This document shows, one piece after another, positions 1-8,134 of a stretch of 64,000 nucleotides of DNA (its first letter is position 1; each line of letters begins with the position of its first letter). Under the pieces are notes generated by a model. It saw only the letters and a program-made list of their open reading frames with translations, searched no databases and was not told the origin of the DNA. The position numbers and the translations under genes are program-made. The stretch comes from Flavobacteriales bacterium. Lineage in GTDB: Bacteria; Bacteroidota; Bacteroidia; CAIKAF01. The stretch covers positions 1,180,016-1,244,015 of the forward strand of contig JAGYKD010000001.1 of NCBI GenBank assembly GCA_018401695.1, given 5' to 3'.

Positions 1-229
1 TTAGGAAGTTCATCTGGGCGCTGCAAATCGTATGCTACCCGAAATCCTTGCAGGTTGCCAAACAAGGGTTGGACTTACCTACGGATAATGCCTGTTTTCT
101 TATATCGGCCGTTTTCCTTGGGCAGTTTGGGCCTTTGAACGGGGAAATTTCTTTGGATTGGTTTTATGGGTTTTGGCCCGCATTTCCGGCTGTCTCTGCA
201 AGTCCTCGCCACCAAAGGCAAAGCCACTA

Positions 230-398
230 TGGGACTGATGATACGACGCTATTCTAGCGACAATCCTGTCCTGACCGCAGCGTCAGGGTATGCGTTGCAG
301 CCAAATCTCAAGGTCCTCATTTACCATTAGTAAACTCCGGCCTTTCAATTTGCCTGCGCCTTAATTTGTCTTGAAAACGCGCCTTATCATCAGTCCCA
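230..398. repeat. Family E intergenic element, copy 1, bounded by a 14-nt perfect inverted repeat
   Basis: The ends TGGGACTGATGATA (230-243) and TATCATCAGTCCCA (385-398) are perfectly complementary. Inside lies the hairpin CCTGAC-CGCAGC-GTCAGG at 270-287. A 26-nt stretch at 264-289 that includes this hairpin is identical to 37354-37379. A GCTATT motif upstream of the hairpin is also shared with the copies near 35.9 and 37.3 kb. No coding sequence is inside. It could be a small non-autonomous mobile element or a structured RNA. Confidence 0.6.
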
Positions 399-498
399 TT
401 CAACGGTGCGGGGTCTGCCCGAAAAACGGTCAGCCTCCACCCGTTAAGTGGCTTTAGCCTTTGGCTGCTCCGGGCTTTCCGTTCCATCCGGGCGGGAG

Positions 499-621
499 AT
501 CTCTACACTAAAGGCATTCTTGGAACCCTTTGGGTTTGCCTCAATAGCTGGAATTCGGGCCCAACGAATCGCTTTTTGACCTTTAAGGGACCAAAACGCC
601 CAAAAGCCCACATGTAGAGAT
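499..621. repeat. Block bounded by 9-nt inverted repeat ATCTCTACA
   Basis: ATCTCTACA at 499-507 is exactly complementary to TGTAGAGAT at 613-621, and TGTAGAGAT recurs in direct orientation at 668-676. The block is non-coding. It may be a degenerate small inverted-repeat element, but with only one copy seen this is weak. Confidence 0.3.
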
Positions 622-819
622 TTTCAATTTTAATTAATATTGATTATCAATTAATTATCTCTTTTTATGTAGAGATTGACGGCAGCAACAGGATGCGATT
701 ATTGGGCCTAAAATAAGGTCAAGAAGCATGGTTTAGGAACGTGCTTTCCGTTTTCAGTCCGGGGAAATTAGCCACGGCCATGCGGCTTAGAATTATAGGA
801 TAAAGGAATTCCAAAATAT

Positions 820-986
820 GGCCCCCCGGCCCCATGGAAGGCCGCCTGCAGACGCTACCCTGCCGCACTTAGGCGAGGAGGTGGAGCTTTGCGGAACCCC
901 CGGAGCCTTAGTGCGGCAAGGTGGGGGCAAAGGAGCCTGGAATCAGGGCCGGATACGGAGCATGCATGCCCAATGGGCGAGGGCCC
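820..986 (+). repeat. Family A GC-rich dispersed repeat, copy 1
   Basis: The element begins GGCCCCCCGGCCC and ends ATGGGCGAGGGCCC, with GGGCCGGATACGGAG before the end. The centre holds a long conserved segment (AGCTTTGCGGAACCCCCGG and flanks) bracketed by GCCGCAC...GTGCGGC. A second copy in inverted orientation lies at 10503-10671 and a more diverged copy at 25012-25231. In the 25 kb copy the bracket is GCCGCCC...GGGCGGC, so pairing is kept while sequence changes. It lies just downstream of cydB, and with the 10.5 kb copy it brackets the sulfide operon. Confidence 0.75.
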
Positions 987-996
987 AAAACCTCAA

Positions 997-2031
997 TCAA
1001 TAGCTGTGCTCGTCCATTTTTACTTTGCCTCGGAAGGTCCAAAAGACAAAGCCCGTGTAAATGGCCACCAAGGGTACGCCTATGGCGGCCACGGTGAGCA
1101 TGATGCCAAGGCTTTTGTCGCTGGAGGCGGCATTGTATATGTCCAGGCTATTCTGTGGCTGAACAGGGTCAAACAAAAGCACTGGAAACAGCTCCACGCT
1201 TACTACCATAAGCAGTACCGCCAAGACCAAAGCGCTGCTTATAAAACCGCGTAGATAGCGGCCTTTGGTAACTTCGCGGGGAATATTGGCCAGCAGCAAG
1301 GTCAAGACCACGGGCAAGGCAAACATCCAAGGGTTGGCCCTAAGCTTATCGGACATGTGCGGAATGTAGAGCAACACATAGAGCGTGGCCAATACCAGCG
1401 TAAGAATAAAGCCAATCATGGCTCCTCTAAGCAAAAAGCGCATGCGTTGAAACAGCCGCCCTTGGGTTTTGAGCAACAAATACAATCCCCCATGCATGGC
1501 AAAGGCAAAGAGGGTAACCAGTCCGGTGAGTACCGCAAAGGGATTGACAAAAGAAAGCCAGCTGCCGCGGTAAACGCCTTGTTCGTCTAGTGGGAAACCC
1601 AAAATAAGGTTTCCTACCACCACCCCAAGCAGTATTGCCAAGAGTATGGAGCTGATGGAGTAAGACCAATCCCAAAGCTTTTTCCACCAGGCCATGGGCT
1701 CTTTGCCTCGAAATTCAATGCTGATGGCGCGAAAAATAAGCGCTACCAAAAACAGCATAAAAGGAATGTAAAAAGCAGAGAACAAGGTGGCATATACCTC
1801 CGGAAATCCGGCAAAAAGGGCTCCGCCGCCAATGACCAGCCACACTTCGTTGCCGTCCCAAACCGGCCCAATGGCATTGATGGCAATGCGTCGGCTTTCT
1901 TCTTTGCGTAAGAACATGTGCAGGGCGCCGGCACCTAAATCAAAACCATCCAAAATGGCGTATCCGGAAAAGACAGCGCCTATTACCAAAAACCACCAGG
2001 TGGGATAATCAAGGCCTAAAAATGTTTCCAT
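997..2031 (-). CDS. cydB: Cytochrome bd quinol oxidase subunit II
   Basis: Subunit II of the cytochrome bd terminal oxidase in the inner membrane, which with CydA reduces oxygen to water using quinol. The 344-residue protein is mostly hydrophobic helices. The N-terminus carries the family signature ILDGFDLGAGAL at about 26-37, and the NEVWLVIGGGALFAGFP region follows at about 60-76, both typical of CydB. It starts 4 bases after cydA and is the last gene of the operon. No small CydX-type ORF is apparent after it. Cytochrome bd is known to resist sulfide inhibition better than haem-copper oxidases, which fits its place behind sulfide oxidation genes. Confidence 0.95.
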   Translation of the reverse strand: METFLGLDYPTWWFLVIGAVFSGYAILDGFDLGAGALHMFLRKEESRRIAINAIGPVWDGNEVWLVIGGGALFAGFPEVYATLFSAFYIPFMLFLVALIFRAISIEFRGKEPMAWWKKLWDWSYSISSILLAILLGVVVGNLILGFPLDEQGVYRGSWLSFVNPFAVLTGLVTLFAFAMHGGLYLLLKTQGRLFQRMRFLLRGAMIGFILTLVLATLYVLLYIPHMSDKLRANPWMFALPVVLTLLLANIPREVTKGRYLRGFISSALVLAVLLMVVSVELFPVLLFDPVQPQNSLDIYNAASSDKSLGIMLTVAAIGVPLVAIYTGFVFWTFRGKVKMDEHSY

Positions 2032-2035
2032 GGGC

Positions 2036-3424
2036 TTAGGAGTTTGGGGATTCTAAAGCGCGCGCCATATCGTCTTGTCGAGGACGGTGGCTGTCGTCTT
2101 GGTGGTGTGCATTGGGTCCGTGCTGCACTTTGCGGTTGAACAAGTAAATAAAGAGTGCAAATAGAAGCATATATACCAAGGTGAACAGAATTAGACTAAA
2201 GAGCACCTGGTTGGCTTGCACGGCTTCGGAAAGGGCATCGGAAGTCCGCAGTAAATTATATACCACCCAAGGTTGACGACCTACCTCGGCAGTATACCAG
2301 CCCAGCTGGTTGGCCAACTGAGGAAAAAATACGGAGGGCACAAAGAGCAGCATAAGCCATCGGGTGTTGAATAAGCGGCCTCTCCAACGTTTGAACTGAG
2401 CAAACAACGTTAGGGCAATTAAAAACAAACCTATAGCCACCATGGCGTGGTAGGTTTGAAACACAAAATTTACGGCTCCGGGGCGATCTTCGGGCGCAAA
2501 GGCGTTTAAGCCGGTGATGGGGGCTTCCGGGTCCATGTGGGTAAGCAGTCCAAGCCCACCTGGAATGGCTACGCCGTAAGTTTCCTGACTGCTGCCGTTT
2601 ACCCAACCAAAAAGGTAAAGATCGGCAGGGGCACGGGCTTCCCAGTGTCCCTCCATAGCGGCTAATTTGGCCGGTTGGTGTTCGGCCACAATTTCCGCGG
2701 AGCGGTGGCCCGAAAAGAGTTGCAATAAAGCCGCAACAGTGGCCACGTGCAAGCCTAAGGTAAAGGATTGTTTGGCAAATTCCAGGTGGCGTTTCTTAAT
2801 GATATAGTAAGCGGCCACGCTCATGACCAAGAAGGAGCCGGCCAAAAAAGAGCCGAGCCAAACGTGCATTAAGCGGTCCATAGAAGAGGGGTTAAACACC
2901 ATGGCCCAGAAATCGGTGATTTCTGCGCGGGCTTCCAGGCCTTCGCCCACTACCTGAAAGCCTGCCGGAGTTTGTTGCCATGAGTTGGCCACCACAATCC
3001 AAACAGCGGAAAACATAGAGCCCAAGGTTACCATTATGGTGGAAAGGAAGTGCACCCAAGGTTTAACTCTGTTCCATCCAAAAAGCAGAATACCCAGAAA
3101 TCCAGACTCCAAGGCAAAGGCAAAAATGCCCTCAGCGGCTAGGGCGGAGCCGAATACGTCGCCCACGTATCGGGAATAAACCGCCCAATTGGTGCCAAAT
3201 TCAAATTCCATAACAATGCCGGTGACTACGCCAATGCCAAAAATTAGGGCAAAAATGCGTACCCAAAACCGGGTCATGGCTTCGTAAAGCGGGTTGCGGG
3301 TTACTAAATAGCGGCCCTCCATAAACACAAGTACCAAACCCAGGCCAATGCTCAAAGGGGGATAGATGTAATGAAAAGCTACCGTAAAGGCAAACTGAAT
3401 TCGAGAAAGTATTTCAACGTCCAT
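2036..3424 (-). CDS. cydA: Cytochrome bd quinol oxidase subunit I
   Basis: Haem-carrying, quinol-oxidising subunit of cytochrome bd. Expected ligands and signatures are present: His18, Glu98 and Glu106 ([14 protein letters not shown]), His187 ([10 protein letters not shown]), Met328 (YHAMVAIG) and the GRQPW signature at 382-386. The quinol-binding loop holds the [12 protein letters not shown] motif with Lys253 and Glu258. At 462 residues it is shorter than the roughly 520-residue E. coli protein, indicating the short Q-loop form. It begins about 10 bases after the methyltransferase gene and is followed almost directly by cydB, so sulfide:quinone oxidoreductase and its likely quinol outlet share a transcript. 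Confidence 0.96.
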   Translation of the reverse strand: MDVEILSRIQFAFTVAFHYIYPPLSIGLGLVLVFMEGRYLVTRNPLYEAMTRFWVRIFALIFGIGVVTGIVMEFEFGTNWAVYSRYVGDVFGSALAAEGIFAFALESGFLGILLFGWNRVKPWVHFLSTIMVTLGSMFSAVWIVVANSWQQTPAGFQVVGEGLEARAEITDFWAMVFNPSSMDRLMHVWLGSFLAGSFLVMSVAAYYIIKKRHLEFAKQSFTLGLHVATVAALLQLFSGHRSAEIVAEHQPAKLAAMEGHWEARAPADLYLFGWVNGSSQETYGVAIPGGLGLLTHMDPEAPITGLNAFAPEDRPGAVNFVFQTYHAMVAIGLFLIALTLFAQFKRWRGRLFNTRWLMLLFVPSVFFPQLANQLGWYTAEVGRQPWVVYNLLRTSDALSEAVQANQVLFSLILFTLVYMLLFALFIYLFNRKVQHGPNAHHQDDSHRPRQDDMARALESPNS

Positions 3425-3433
3425 GGCTTGGAT

Positions 3434-4039
3434 TTATATGGGTTTTTGAGCAATCATGCGCACCAGGCGCGCTTCGCCCTGATGACCAATCCCTTCGTTT
3501 AAAAAGGCGGGAGTTTTGGCTAGGTACTGCAAATGCATGCCTGCAAAATCTTGGCAAAGGTCCTCGAGCTTATAAAGCATGTTTTCTTGTTTGGGGCCTC
3601 CGGAACCAAAGTTCAATTGCTCGGGGTGGAAGGCCTCCAACAGTACAAAGCCTCCGGGCTTGAGTTTTTGGATCAAGGCTTTGTGCACCTTGCTGCGGGT
3701 TTCGGGCGGCAAATGAAAGTAAATAAGCCCTATCAAATCGAACTGCTCCGAGGGAAGTGGCGTTTCCGGAAGCAAGCCCTGCAGGTAGTTGAATTTATCA
3801 CCAAAAGCTTTGAGCTTGGCACGGGCATGGTCTATGGCGGTTTCGCTGCCGTCCAAAGCAGTGACTTGCCAGCCCTTTTGAAGAAGAAAAGCGGCATTTC
3901 GTCCTTCGCCTTCGCCGGGCAAGAAGGCAAGGCCGGGGCTGAGTTTGAGTCTGTGCACCGTGGCTTCGAACCATGCGTTGGGGGCTTGCCCATAAAGCTC
4001 CGGACGCTGCTCAAATTTTTGGTTCCAAAAGTCCGACAT
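3434..4039 (-). CDS. Class I SAM-dependent methyltransferase (TehB/TPMT-like)
   Basis: A 201-residue Rossmann-fold methyltransferase. The SAM-binding motif I is LPGEGEGRNAAFLL at about 40-53, the acidic motif II is VTALDGS, and IGLIYFHLPPETR resembles motif IV of the tellurite-resistance/thiopurine methyltransferase group. The ATG at 4039 overlaps the sqr stop as TGATG, so it is translationally coupled; an upstream in-frame ATG at 4069 would overlap sqr by 31 bases and is less likely. The context between sqr and cydA suggests methylation of sulfide, thiols or another soft nucleophile as a detoxification side route, but the substrate is inferred from position only. Confidence 0.85.
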   Translation of the reverse strand: MSDFWNQKFEQRPELYGQAPNAWFEATVHRLKLSPGLAFLPGEGEGRNAAFLLQKGWQVTALDGSETAIDHARAKLKAFGDKFNYLQGLLPETPLPSEQFDLIGLIYFHLPPETRSKVHKALIQKLKPGGFVLLEAFHPEQLNFGSGGPKQENMLYKLEDLCQDFAGMHLQYLAKTPAFLNEGIGHQGEARLVRMIAQKPI

Positions 4040-5301
4040 CACATCTTTCCTTTGAGCATTTTGTTCCAATACAACCAGGGCAGCGCATATTTTTTAAGCA
4101 GCCACATGCTGTATTTTTCTTTGGTGGTATCTACCAATTTACTGAGCAATGGGTCGGAGTCACGCACATTATTGTACTTAAATTCTGCAAGCACCATTTT
4201 TCCGTAATCGGTTACCAAAGGACAGGAGCTGTAGCCCTGATAGGTTTTGGAGCTTAGGCCTTTATTTTTTCGGTAGGCCAAGAGGTTGGCTACCACCACG
4301 GGAGCTTGTTTACGGATAGCGGCACCGGTTTTGGCGGTAGGTAAACCTGCCGCATCGCCCAGCCCAAACACATTGGGAAAGCGTTTGTGTTGCAGGCTGT
4401 GTATGTCTACTTCCAGCCAGCCTTTGGCCGGGGCTTCGGTTCCTGCCAAGGGAGAGTTTCTTATGAATTCCGGCGCCGATTGAGGAGGTGCTAAATGCAA
4501 CAGGTCATAAGGCATTACAATGGCTGCCTCACCTTCGATGCGTTCGCGTAATTTTTGGTCCTCGGTAAGTACGCAGTCGTTTTCGCCTGCTTTGGTATAC
4601 CTAAAATGAATTTCTTGTTTTTTGGGGTCGATGCGCACCGGTTCGTAGTAGTACTTTAGGGTAATGTCCTTTTTGCGGATGACCTCGTTGAGTGTTTTGG
4701 CGAACTCTTTTACGCCAAAAATCACGGAGCCGGGTGTAGCAAAAACCACATTGGTGTTATCGCGGACTCCCGACTTCCTAAAGTAACTGTCGGCCAGGTA
4801 TAGGATTTTTTGAGGTGCTCCTCCGCATTTGATGGGCGTGGCGGGCTGGGTAAAAACGGCCTGCCCTCCTTTGAAAGATTGCAAGGCCTTCCAAGTGGCT
4901 TCGGGATCCATGTAGTTGCTTACCACTTTTCCGGTGGCCAATCCTTCTTCCAGTCCCGGCAGCAAATCCGGTCTGAGTTGAATGCCGGGGCAAACCACCA
5001 GTTGCTCATATTCCAGGCGGCTGCCATCCTCCAAAACCACCTGATTTTGATCCGGGTCGAGCGATTCAACGTATTGTTTTATCCAGTCTACTCCCTGTGG
5101 AATAAAGTCGGCCTGAGGCTTCCAGGTTTTTTGCATGTCAAAAGTTCCGGCGCCTACCAAGGTCCAGGCAGGCTGATACCAGTGCTTTTCGGCCTTGTCG
5201 ATTAAGGCAATCGACAGGTCGGGTTGCGCTCTTTTGAGCTGGGCGGCCACCATGATTCCGGCAGTTCCACCTCCGACAATAATTACAGGATAATTTTTCA
5301 T
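4039..5301 (-). CDS. sqr: Sulfide:quinone oxidoreductase, type II (mitochondrial-like)
   Basis: A membrane-associated flavoprotein that oxidises sulfide and passes electrons to quinone. The FAD motif GGGTAGIMVAA is at 10-20, and HWYQPAWTLVGAG at 40-52 is a hallmark of the eukaryote-like SQR type II group. The candidate redox cysteines are Cys159 (TPIKCGGAP) and Cys360 (YSSCPLVTDYGKMVLAEF), with surroundings like the two catalytic cysteines of human SQR. The length of 420 is normal for the group. It follows a 107-base spacer holding a repeat ORF and is coupled to the methyltransferase. Its persulfide product would be the substrate of the dioxygenase encoded upstream in the operon. Confidence 0.92.
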   Translation of the reverse strand: MKNYPVIIVGGGTAGIMVAAQLKRAQPDLSIALIDKAEKHWYQPAWTLVGAGTFDMQKTWKPQADFIPQGVDWIKQYVESLDPDQNQVVLEDGSRLEYEQLVVCPGIQLRPDLLPGLEEGLATGKVVSNYMDPEATWKALQSFKGGQAVFTQPATPIKCGGAPQKILYLADSYFRKSGVRDNTNVVFATPGSVIFGVKEFAKTLNEVIRKKDITLKYYYEPVRIDPKKQEIHFRYTKAGENDCVLTEDQKLRERIEGEAAIVMPYDLLHLAPPQSAPEFIRNSPLAGTEAPAKGWLEVDIHSLQHKRFPNVFGLGDAAGLPTAKTGAAIRKQAPVVVANLLAYRKNKGLSSKTYQGYSSCPLVTDYGKMVLAEFKYNNVRDSDPLLSKLVDTTKEKYSMWLLKKYALPWLYWNKMLKGKM

Positions 5302-5313
5302 GTAGTTTGGTTT

Positions 5314-5409
5314 TTATTTTGTGGAGGAGATGAGCGACGGGAGGCATCCCGTCTTTACCTCATCGCTGAGAGACGGGAGGAATCCGGTCTTTACCTCATC
5401 GCTGCTCAT
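5314..5409 (-). CDS. Candidate 31-residue small ORF made of two 12-residue repeats
   Basis: The frame starts at an ATG that overlaps the stop of the second YeeE gene (TGATG) and ends at TAA 12 bases before the sqr ATG. It encodes two copies of SDEVKTGxLPSL (x is F, then C), from two DNA repeats of exactly 36 bp, so repeat number does not change the frame. I recall this repeat as recurring between genes in Bacteroidota, where it is sometimes called as spurious proteins. It could be a translated small protein, a coupling leader, or a DNA/RNA repeat that merely happens to be open. Function unknown. Confidence 0.35.
   Translation of the reverse strand: MSSDEVKTGFLPSLSDEVKTGCLPSLISSTK
5334..5403. 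repeat. Two tandem 36-bp repeats between yeeE half 2 and sqr
   Basis: Copies at about 5334-5367 and 5370-5403 share the body GACGGGAGG-ATCC-GTCTTTACCTCATCGCT with few differences. The first copy contains the perfect hairpin GACGGGA-GGCA-TCCCGTC; the second carries a mismatch in it. There is no spacer between copies, so this is not a CRISPR array. Confidence 0.8.
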
Positions 5410-5825
5410 CAATGGGGCATTTTGTCTTTTATGAGGCCATACAAAAAGGTTCCAAGCAGGCCTCCCAGGGCTACAGGCAGCATGGCCAAGAAACCCGCGC
5501 CAAGGTTTACAAAGACAGGTCCCGGACAAGCACCGGTAAGCGCCCAACCCAAACCGAAAATGAGTCCACCCAAAAGGTAGCGTTTCCAACCCGGGGCTTT
5601 GTCGGGAATAACAATGGGCTGTCCCTTGAGGTCCTTTAGTTTGAATTTGTTTATGAGCAAATAGCCCAAAGCACCCATGGCTACAGCCACCATAATGATG
5701 CCGTACATGTGAAAAGAGCCAAAGCGGAACATTTCTTGGATCCGATACCAAGAGGCGGCTTCGCTTTTGTACATAATAACGCCAAAAAAAGTTCCGGCAA
5801 GTACGTAAGGAATAAGTCGTAGCAT
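5409..5825 (-). CDS. YeeE/YedE-family sulfur transport protein, half 2
   Basis: A 138-residue inner-membrane protein of the YeeE/YedE (DUF395/DUF6691) group, which includes thiosulfate transporters. The conserved motif WALTGACPGPVFVNLGAG places the functional cysteine at residue 100. Helices lie near 1-18, 40-58, 84-100 and 112-132. It corresponds to the C-terminal half of a full YeeE; the other half is encoded at 7218-7781, and the two probably assemble together. The ATG at 5825 lies one base after the porin stop; a TTG 21 bases upstream is inside the porin gene and less likely. Confidence 0.88.
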   Translation of the reverse strand: MLRLIPYVLAGTFFGVIMYKSEAASWYRIQEMFRFGSFHMYGIIMVAVAMGALGYLLINKFKLKDLKGQPIVIPDKAPGWKRYLLGGLIFGLGWALTGACPGPVFVNLGAGFLAMLPVALGGLLGTFLYGLIKDKMPH

Positions 5826-5826
5826 A

Positions 5827-7233
5827 TTAAAAATGAATTTGTGCAATTAAATTAAAGTGATGATAATCGGCTTGGTAGTACAAGCGTGCTTTGGGGCAAT
5901 CGGCATTGTAGGCGCGTTTATGCACGTACAAAAAGCGCAGCTCCAAGCCTTCTAAAAATTGGTGAAACTTCCAGGTAATGTCTACATTGGATTGGAAGTA
6001 AGACATTTGCTGGTATTTGTTCACGCTAAAGTCATTGAGGTCGGGCGCCGACAAATGACCCAAGTCTATGCCAATGGTCCAGTCGGGATGCAGGTGCTTT
6101 TGCCCTCTAAGACTTAAGGAGTGAAATTGGCCCAAGCCTTCCATACGACCGCGCGAAAGGGTGGCGAAGAACTGCTCGCGCCCCCATTCTGTGGGAAAGG
6201 TGAATCGACCCGGCCCAAAGGCATGCAAGCTGTTCAAGCTCATGTTCCAACTTTCTTTTTCCAATCCAATTCGGCTTCCCAACAAATACACTTGCTGGTC
6301 CGGGAAATAGGTTTTGGAAGGATCGGCATTGCCCCCATCGGCCAGCTGAAACTGCGCCATTCCCTCCACTCCGGCGTTCAGCTTCCAACCCTTGTCGCCC
6401 AAACTCCAAGCCTTGGTAACTTGCAAATAGCTCGACCAGGAAACGCGGTCAAACCAATAGTTCCACAGGTCGAACCGAATACCTTTCCAATGATGTCCCA
6501 AATTCAAATAACCCAGACCTCCGCTGCTTATGTTGCCGGCGTAGTTGCTTTGGCTCCCGTCGGGATTGAAACCGGTATTGTAAATGCCCACGGATTCACC
6601 GATGTTGTACCAGCTCACGGTAGATCTCGGGGAAACATGGTTTAAGAATCCGGCTTGGAGCCAGGACCTAAGTTTTGGAAGTTGCCACTGCAGATCTATG
6701 CCTTGGCTGGCATAAGGTTTCATGCGGGTGTCTTGCTGATTCACGAAAGGGGTGTTGAGGACAAAGCGCCCCCCGGTTATTTCAAACCCCCGGTGGTGCC
6801 AATGCAAATACAATTCGTCCAAACGGTCCAACTCGTAGTGGTTTTCCGGGTCGGTCACATCAAACAGCTGCCTTTCGAAGCGCGGGAGCGCCCCTGAAAT
6901 TTCGTCCTTCTCCCCCAATTCTGTACCCGCAACACGAAAGGTAAATACCCCTCCCAAACCCATACTGAATCCTTTAAATGAGGCGGTGTGGTAATGAAAT
7001 CGAGCACCGGTAGCCAAGGCAAATACAGGTTCGGAGCCGGTTTCGTGCAAGGTAGACATGCCGTAGGTGCGTAAATGCCCGTGGAATTCTCCATGCGAGA
7101 ACAACCATGCCAAATGATGCACCGTTTTTTGGGTGGAATCGGGCGGATCGGAAGCCTCCAGTTCGGCTACAGGCACAAAGGCCAGGCCAAAGACAATGGC
7201 CCAAAAATGATATAAATTTAGCCGAGCAGCCAT
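5827..7233 (-). CDS. OprD-like outer-membrane porin
   Basis: A 468-residue protein with an N-terminal signal peptide (about 1-28), alternating polar and aromatic beta-strand patterns throughout, and a C-terminal phenylalanine, as in outer-membrane barrels. The stretch ITGGRFVLNTPFVNQQDTR resembles the conserved GRQ-LNTP segment of OprD-type specific porins. The ATG at 7233 overlaps the stop of the upstream YeeE half by 16 bases; the open frame extends further upstream only as an overlap with that gene. Its place between two halves of an inner-membrane sulfur transporter suggests it admits thiosulfate or a related anion, an inference from context. Confidence 0.72.
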   Translation of the reverse strand: MAARLNLYHFWAIVFGLAFVPVAELEASDPPDSTQKTVHHLAWLFSHGEFHGHLRTYGMSTLHETGSEPVFALATGARFHYHTASFKGFSMGLGGVFTFRVAGTELGEKDEISGALPRFERQLFDVTDPENHYELDRLDELYLHWHHRGFEITGGRFVLNTPFVNQQDTRMKPYASQGIDLQWQLPKLRSWLQAGFLNHVSPRSTVSWYNIGESVGIYNTGFNPDGSQSNYAGNISSGGLGYLNLGHHWKGIRFDLWNYWFDRVSWSSYLQVTKAWSLGDKGWKLNAGVEGMAQFQLADGGNADPSKTYFPDQQVYLLGSRIGLEKESWNMSLNSLHAFGPGRFTFPTEWGREQFFATLSRGRMEGLGQFHSLSLRGQKHLHPDWTIGIDLGHLSAPDLNDFSVNKYQQMSYFQSNVDITWKFHQFLEGLELRFLYVHKRAYNADCPKARLYYQADYHHFNLIAQIHF

Positions 7234-7781
7234 GGATAAATTACATGGGTCATGAATAATCCGCCGGCAAAAAAGCCAATTACAGCGATTAAAGAGGGAA
7301 GTTGAAACGAAGACAAACCGGTAATGGCGTGTCCGGAGGTGCAACCGCCGCTGTACCTGGAGCCAAAGCCAATCAAAAGGCCACCAAACAACAACAGCCA
7401 TAGCGTGCCGCCAAGAAACCAATCCTCACCATACCATTCCAGGGGTTGGTAGGCTGCCGGAGTAGCAAAACCTAAGGCTTGCAATTGGCCCTGAACGCCT
7501 GCATCAATGGCGGGTATTTGTCCTCCCTCGGGCGAAAGAAAATGCGCCGCCAAATATCCACCTACAGTTGCGCCCACAAGAAAGGCCAGGTTCCATTTCT
7601 GCGTTTTCCAGTCAAAAGCAAAGAAATTTGCGGCTTTCCCGGCACCGCACATGGTGCACATGGTTCTAAAATTCCCCGAAAAGCCAAAGGTTTTTCCGGC
7701 AAACCACATGAGCCAAAGGGTAAGACCAATCATTGCTCCGCTAAACCACCAAGGCCAGGGTTGGGTTAGAAATTCTATCAT
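7218..7781 (-). CDS. YeeE/YedE-family sulfur transport protein, half 1
   Basis: A 187-residue inner-membrane protein, the N-terminal-type half of the YeeE/YedE sulfur transporter family. Conserved cysteines appear in RTMCTMCGAG (Cys42, Cys45) and RYSGGCTSGHAITGLS (Cys146), the latter a signature of the family. Four or five hydrophobic helices are visible. It starts 19 bases after the thioredoxin gene and overlaps the porin start by 16 bases. Thiosulfate transport through conserved cysteines is established for full-length YeeE; here the work would be shared with the protein encoded at 5409-5825. Confidence 0.88.
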   Translation of the reverse strand: MIEFLTQPWPWWFSGAMIGLTLWLMWFAGKTFGFSGNFRTMCTMCGAGKAANFFAFDWKTQKWNLAFLVGATVGGYLAAHFLSPEGGQIPAIDAGVQGQLQALGFATPAAYQPLEWYGEDWFLGGTLWLLLFGGLLIGFGSRYSGGCTSGHAITGLSSFQLPSLIAVIGFFAGGLFMTHVIYPWLLG

Positions 7782-7800
7782 ACGTATATTGTTTATTCTG

Positions 7801-8100
7801 TTAGTTTAAATATGGCGACAAGGCCGCTTTCAATTGATGCAAAGGCATAACGCCGGATTGGCGCCAAAGGGCTTCTCCCTTACGAAACAGCATAAGCGTA
7901 GGCACCCCACTTACCTGAAAAGCCGCCGCCGCTTGCGGATTCTTGTCCACATCTACTTTTATGATTTTAAGGCGACCCTTTTCCTCTGCCGCCAGCTGCT
8001 CCAAAGTCGGGGCCAAGGCATGGCAGGGACCGCACCAGGTGGCAAAAAAGTCCACCAATACGGGTGTTTCGTCGGAAATCAATGCTTGAAAAGTGCTCAT
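7801..8100 (-). CDS. Thioredoxin
   Basis: A 99-residue thioredoxin with the classical active site WCGPC at 22-26, the VDVDKNP segment and the cis-proline motif GVPTL near residue 75. It has no signal peptide, so it is cytoplasmic. It sits 34 bases after the persulfide dioxygenase gene. In sulfur oxidation a thioredoxin can reduce persulfides to release sulfide or recharge rhodanese, so a dedicated role here is plausible but inferred from context. Confidence 0.93.
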   Translation of the reverse strand: MSTFQALISDETPVLVDFFATWCGPCHALAPTLEQLAAEEKGRLKIIKVDVDKNPQAAAAFQVSGVPTLMLFRKGEALWRQSGVMPLHQLKAALSPYLN

Positions 8101-8134
8101 ATTAAGCGTTTGTTTTATGAATAAAGAGATGATG

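Larger units (their letters stand above)
1..996. other. Long gene-free region downstream of the sulfide operon
   Basis: No convincing coding sequence is visible on either strand; the short open frames here have no recognisable protein character. The stretch contains three structured blocks described separately: an inverted-repeat-bounded block at 230-398, a block bounded by ATCTCTACA/TGTAGAGAT at 499-621, and the GC-rich repeat at 820-986. Between them lies an AT-rich segment at about 622-665. This looks like an accumulation site for small non-coding elements beyond the end of cydB. Confidence 0.6.

Noticed and set aside
48-257. 69-codon open frame near the left edge
   Set aside because: No recognisable domain; it overlaps the family E element and has no promoter box, so it is judged chance.
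889-1254. 121-codon plus-strand frame across the family A repeat and the cydB end
   Set aside because: It is antisense to cydB over most of its length and begins inside a repeat.
5334-5403. CRISPR-like direct repeats
   Set aside because: Only two repeats, directly adjacent with no spacers and no cas genes nearby; treated as a tandem repeat.
7234-7422. N-terminal extension of the porin
   Set aside because: The extension lies inside the YeeE half 1 gene in another frame, and the signal peptide starts at 7233.
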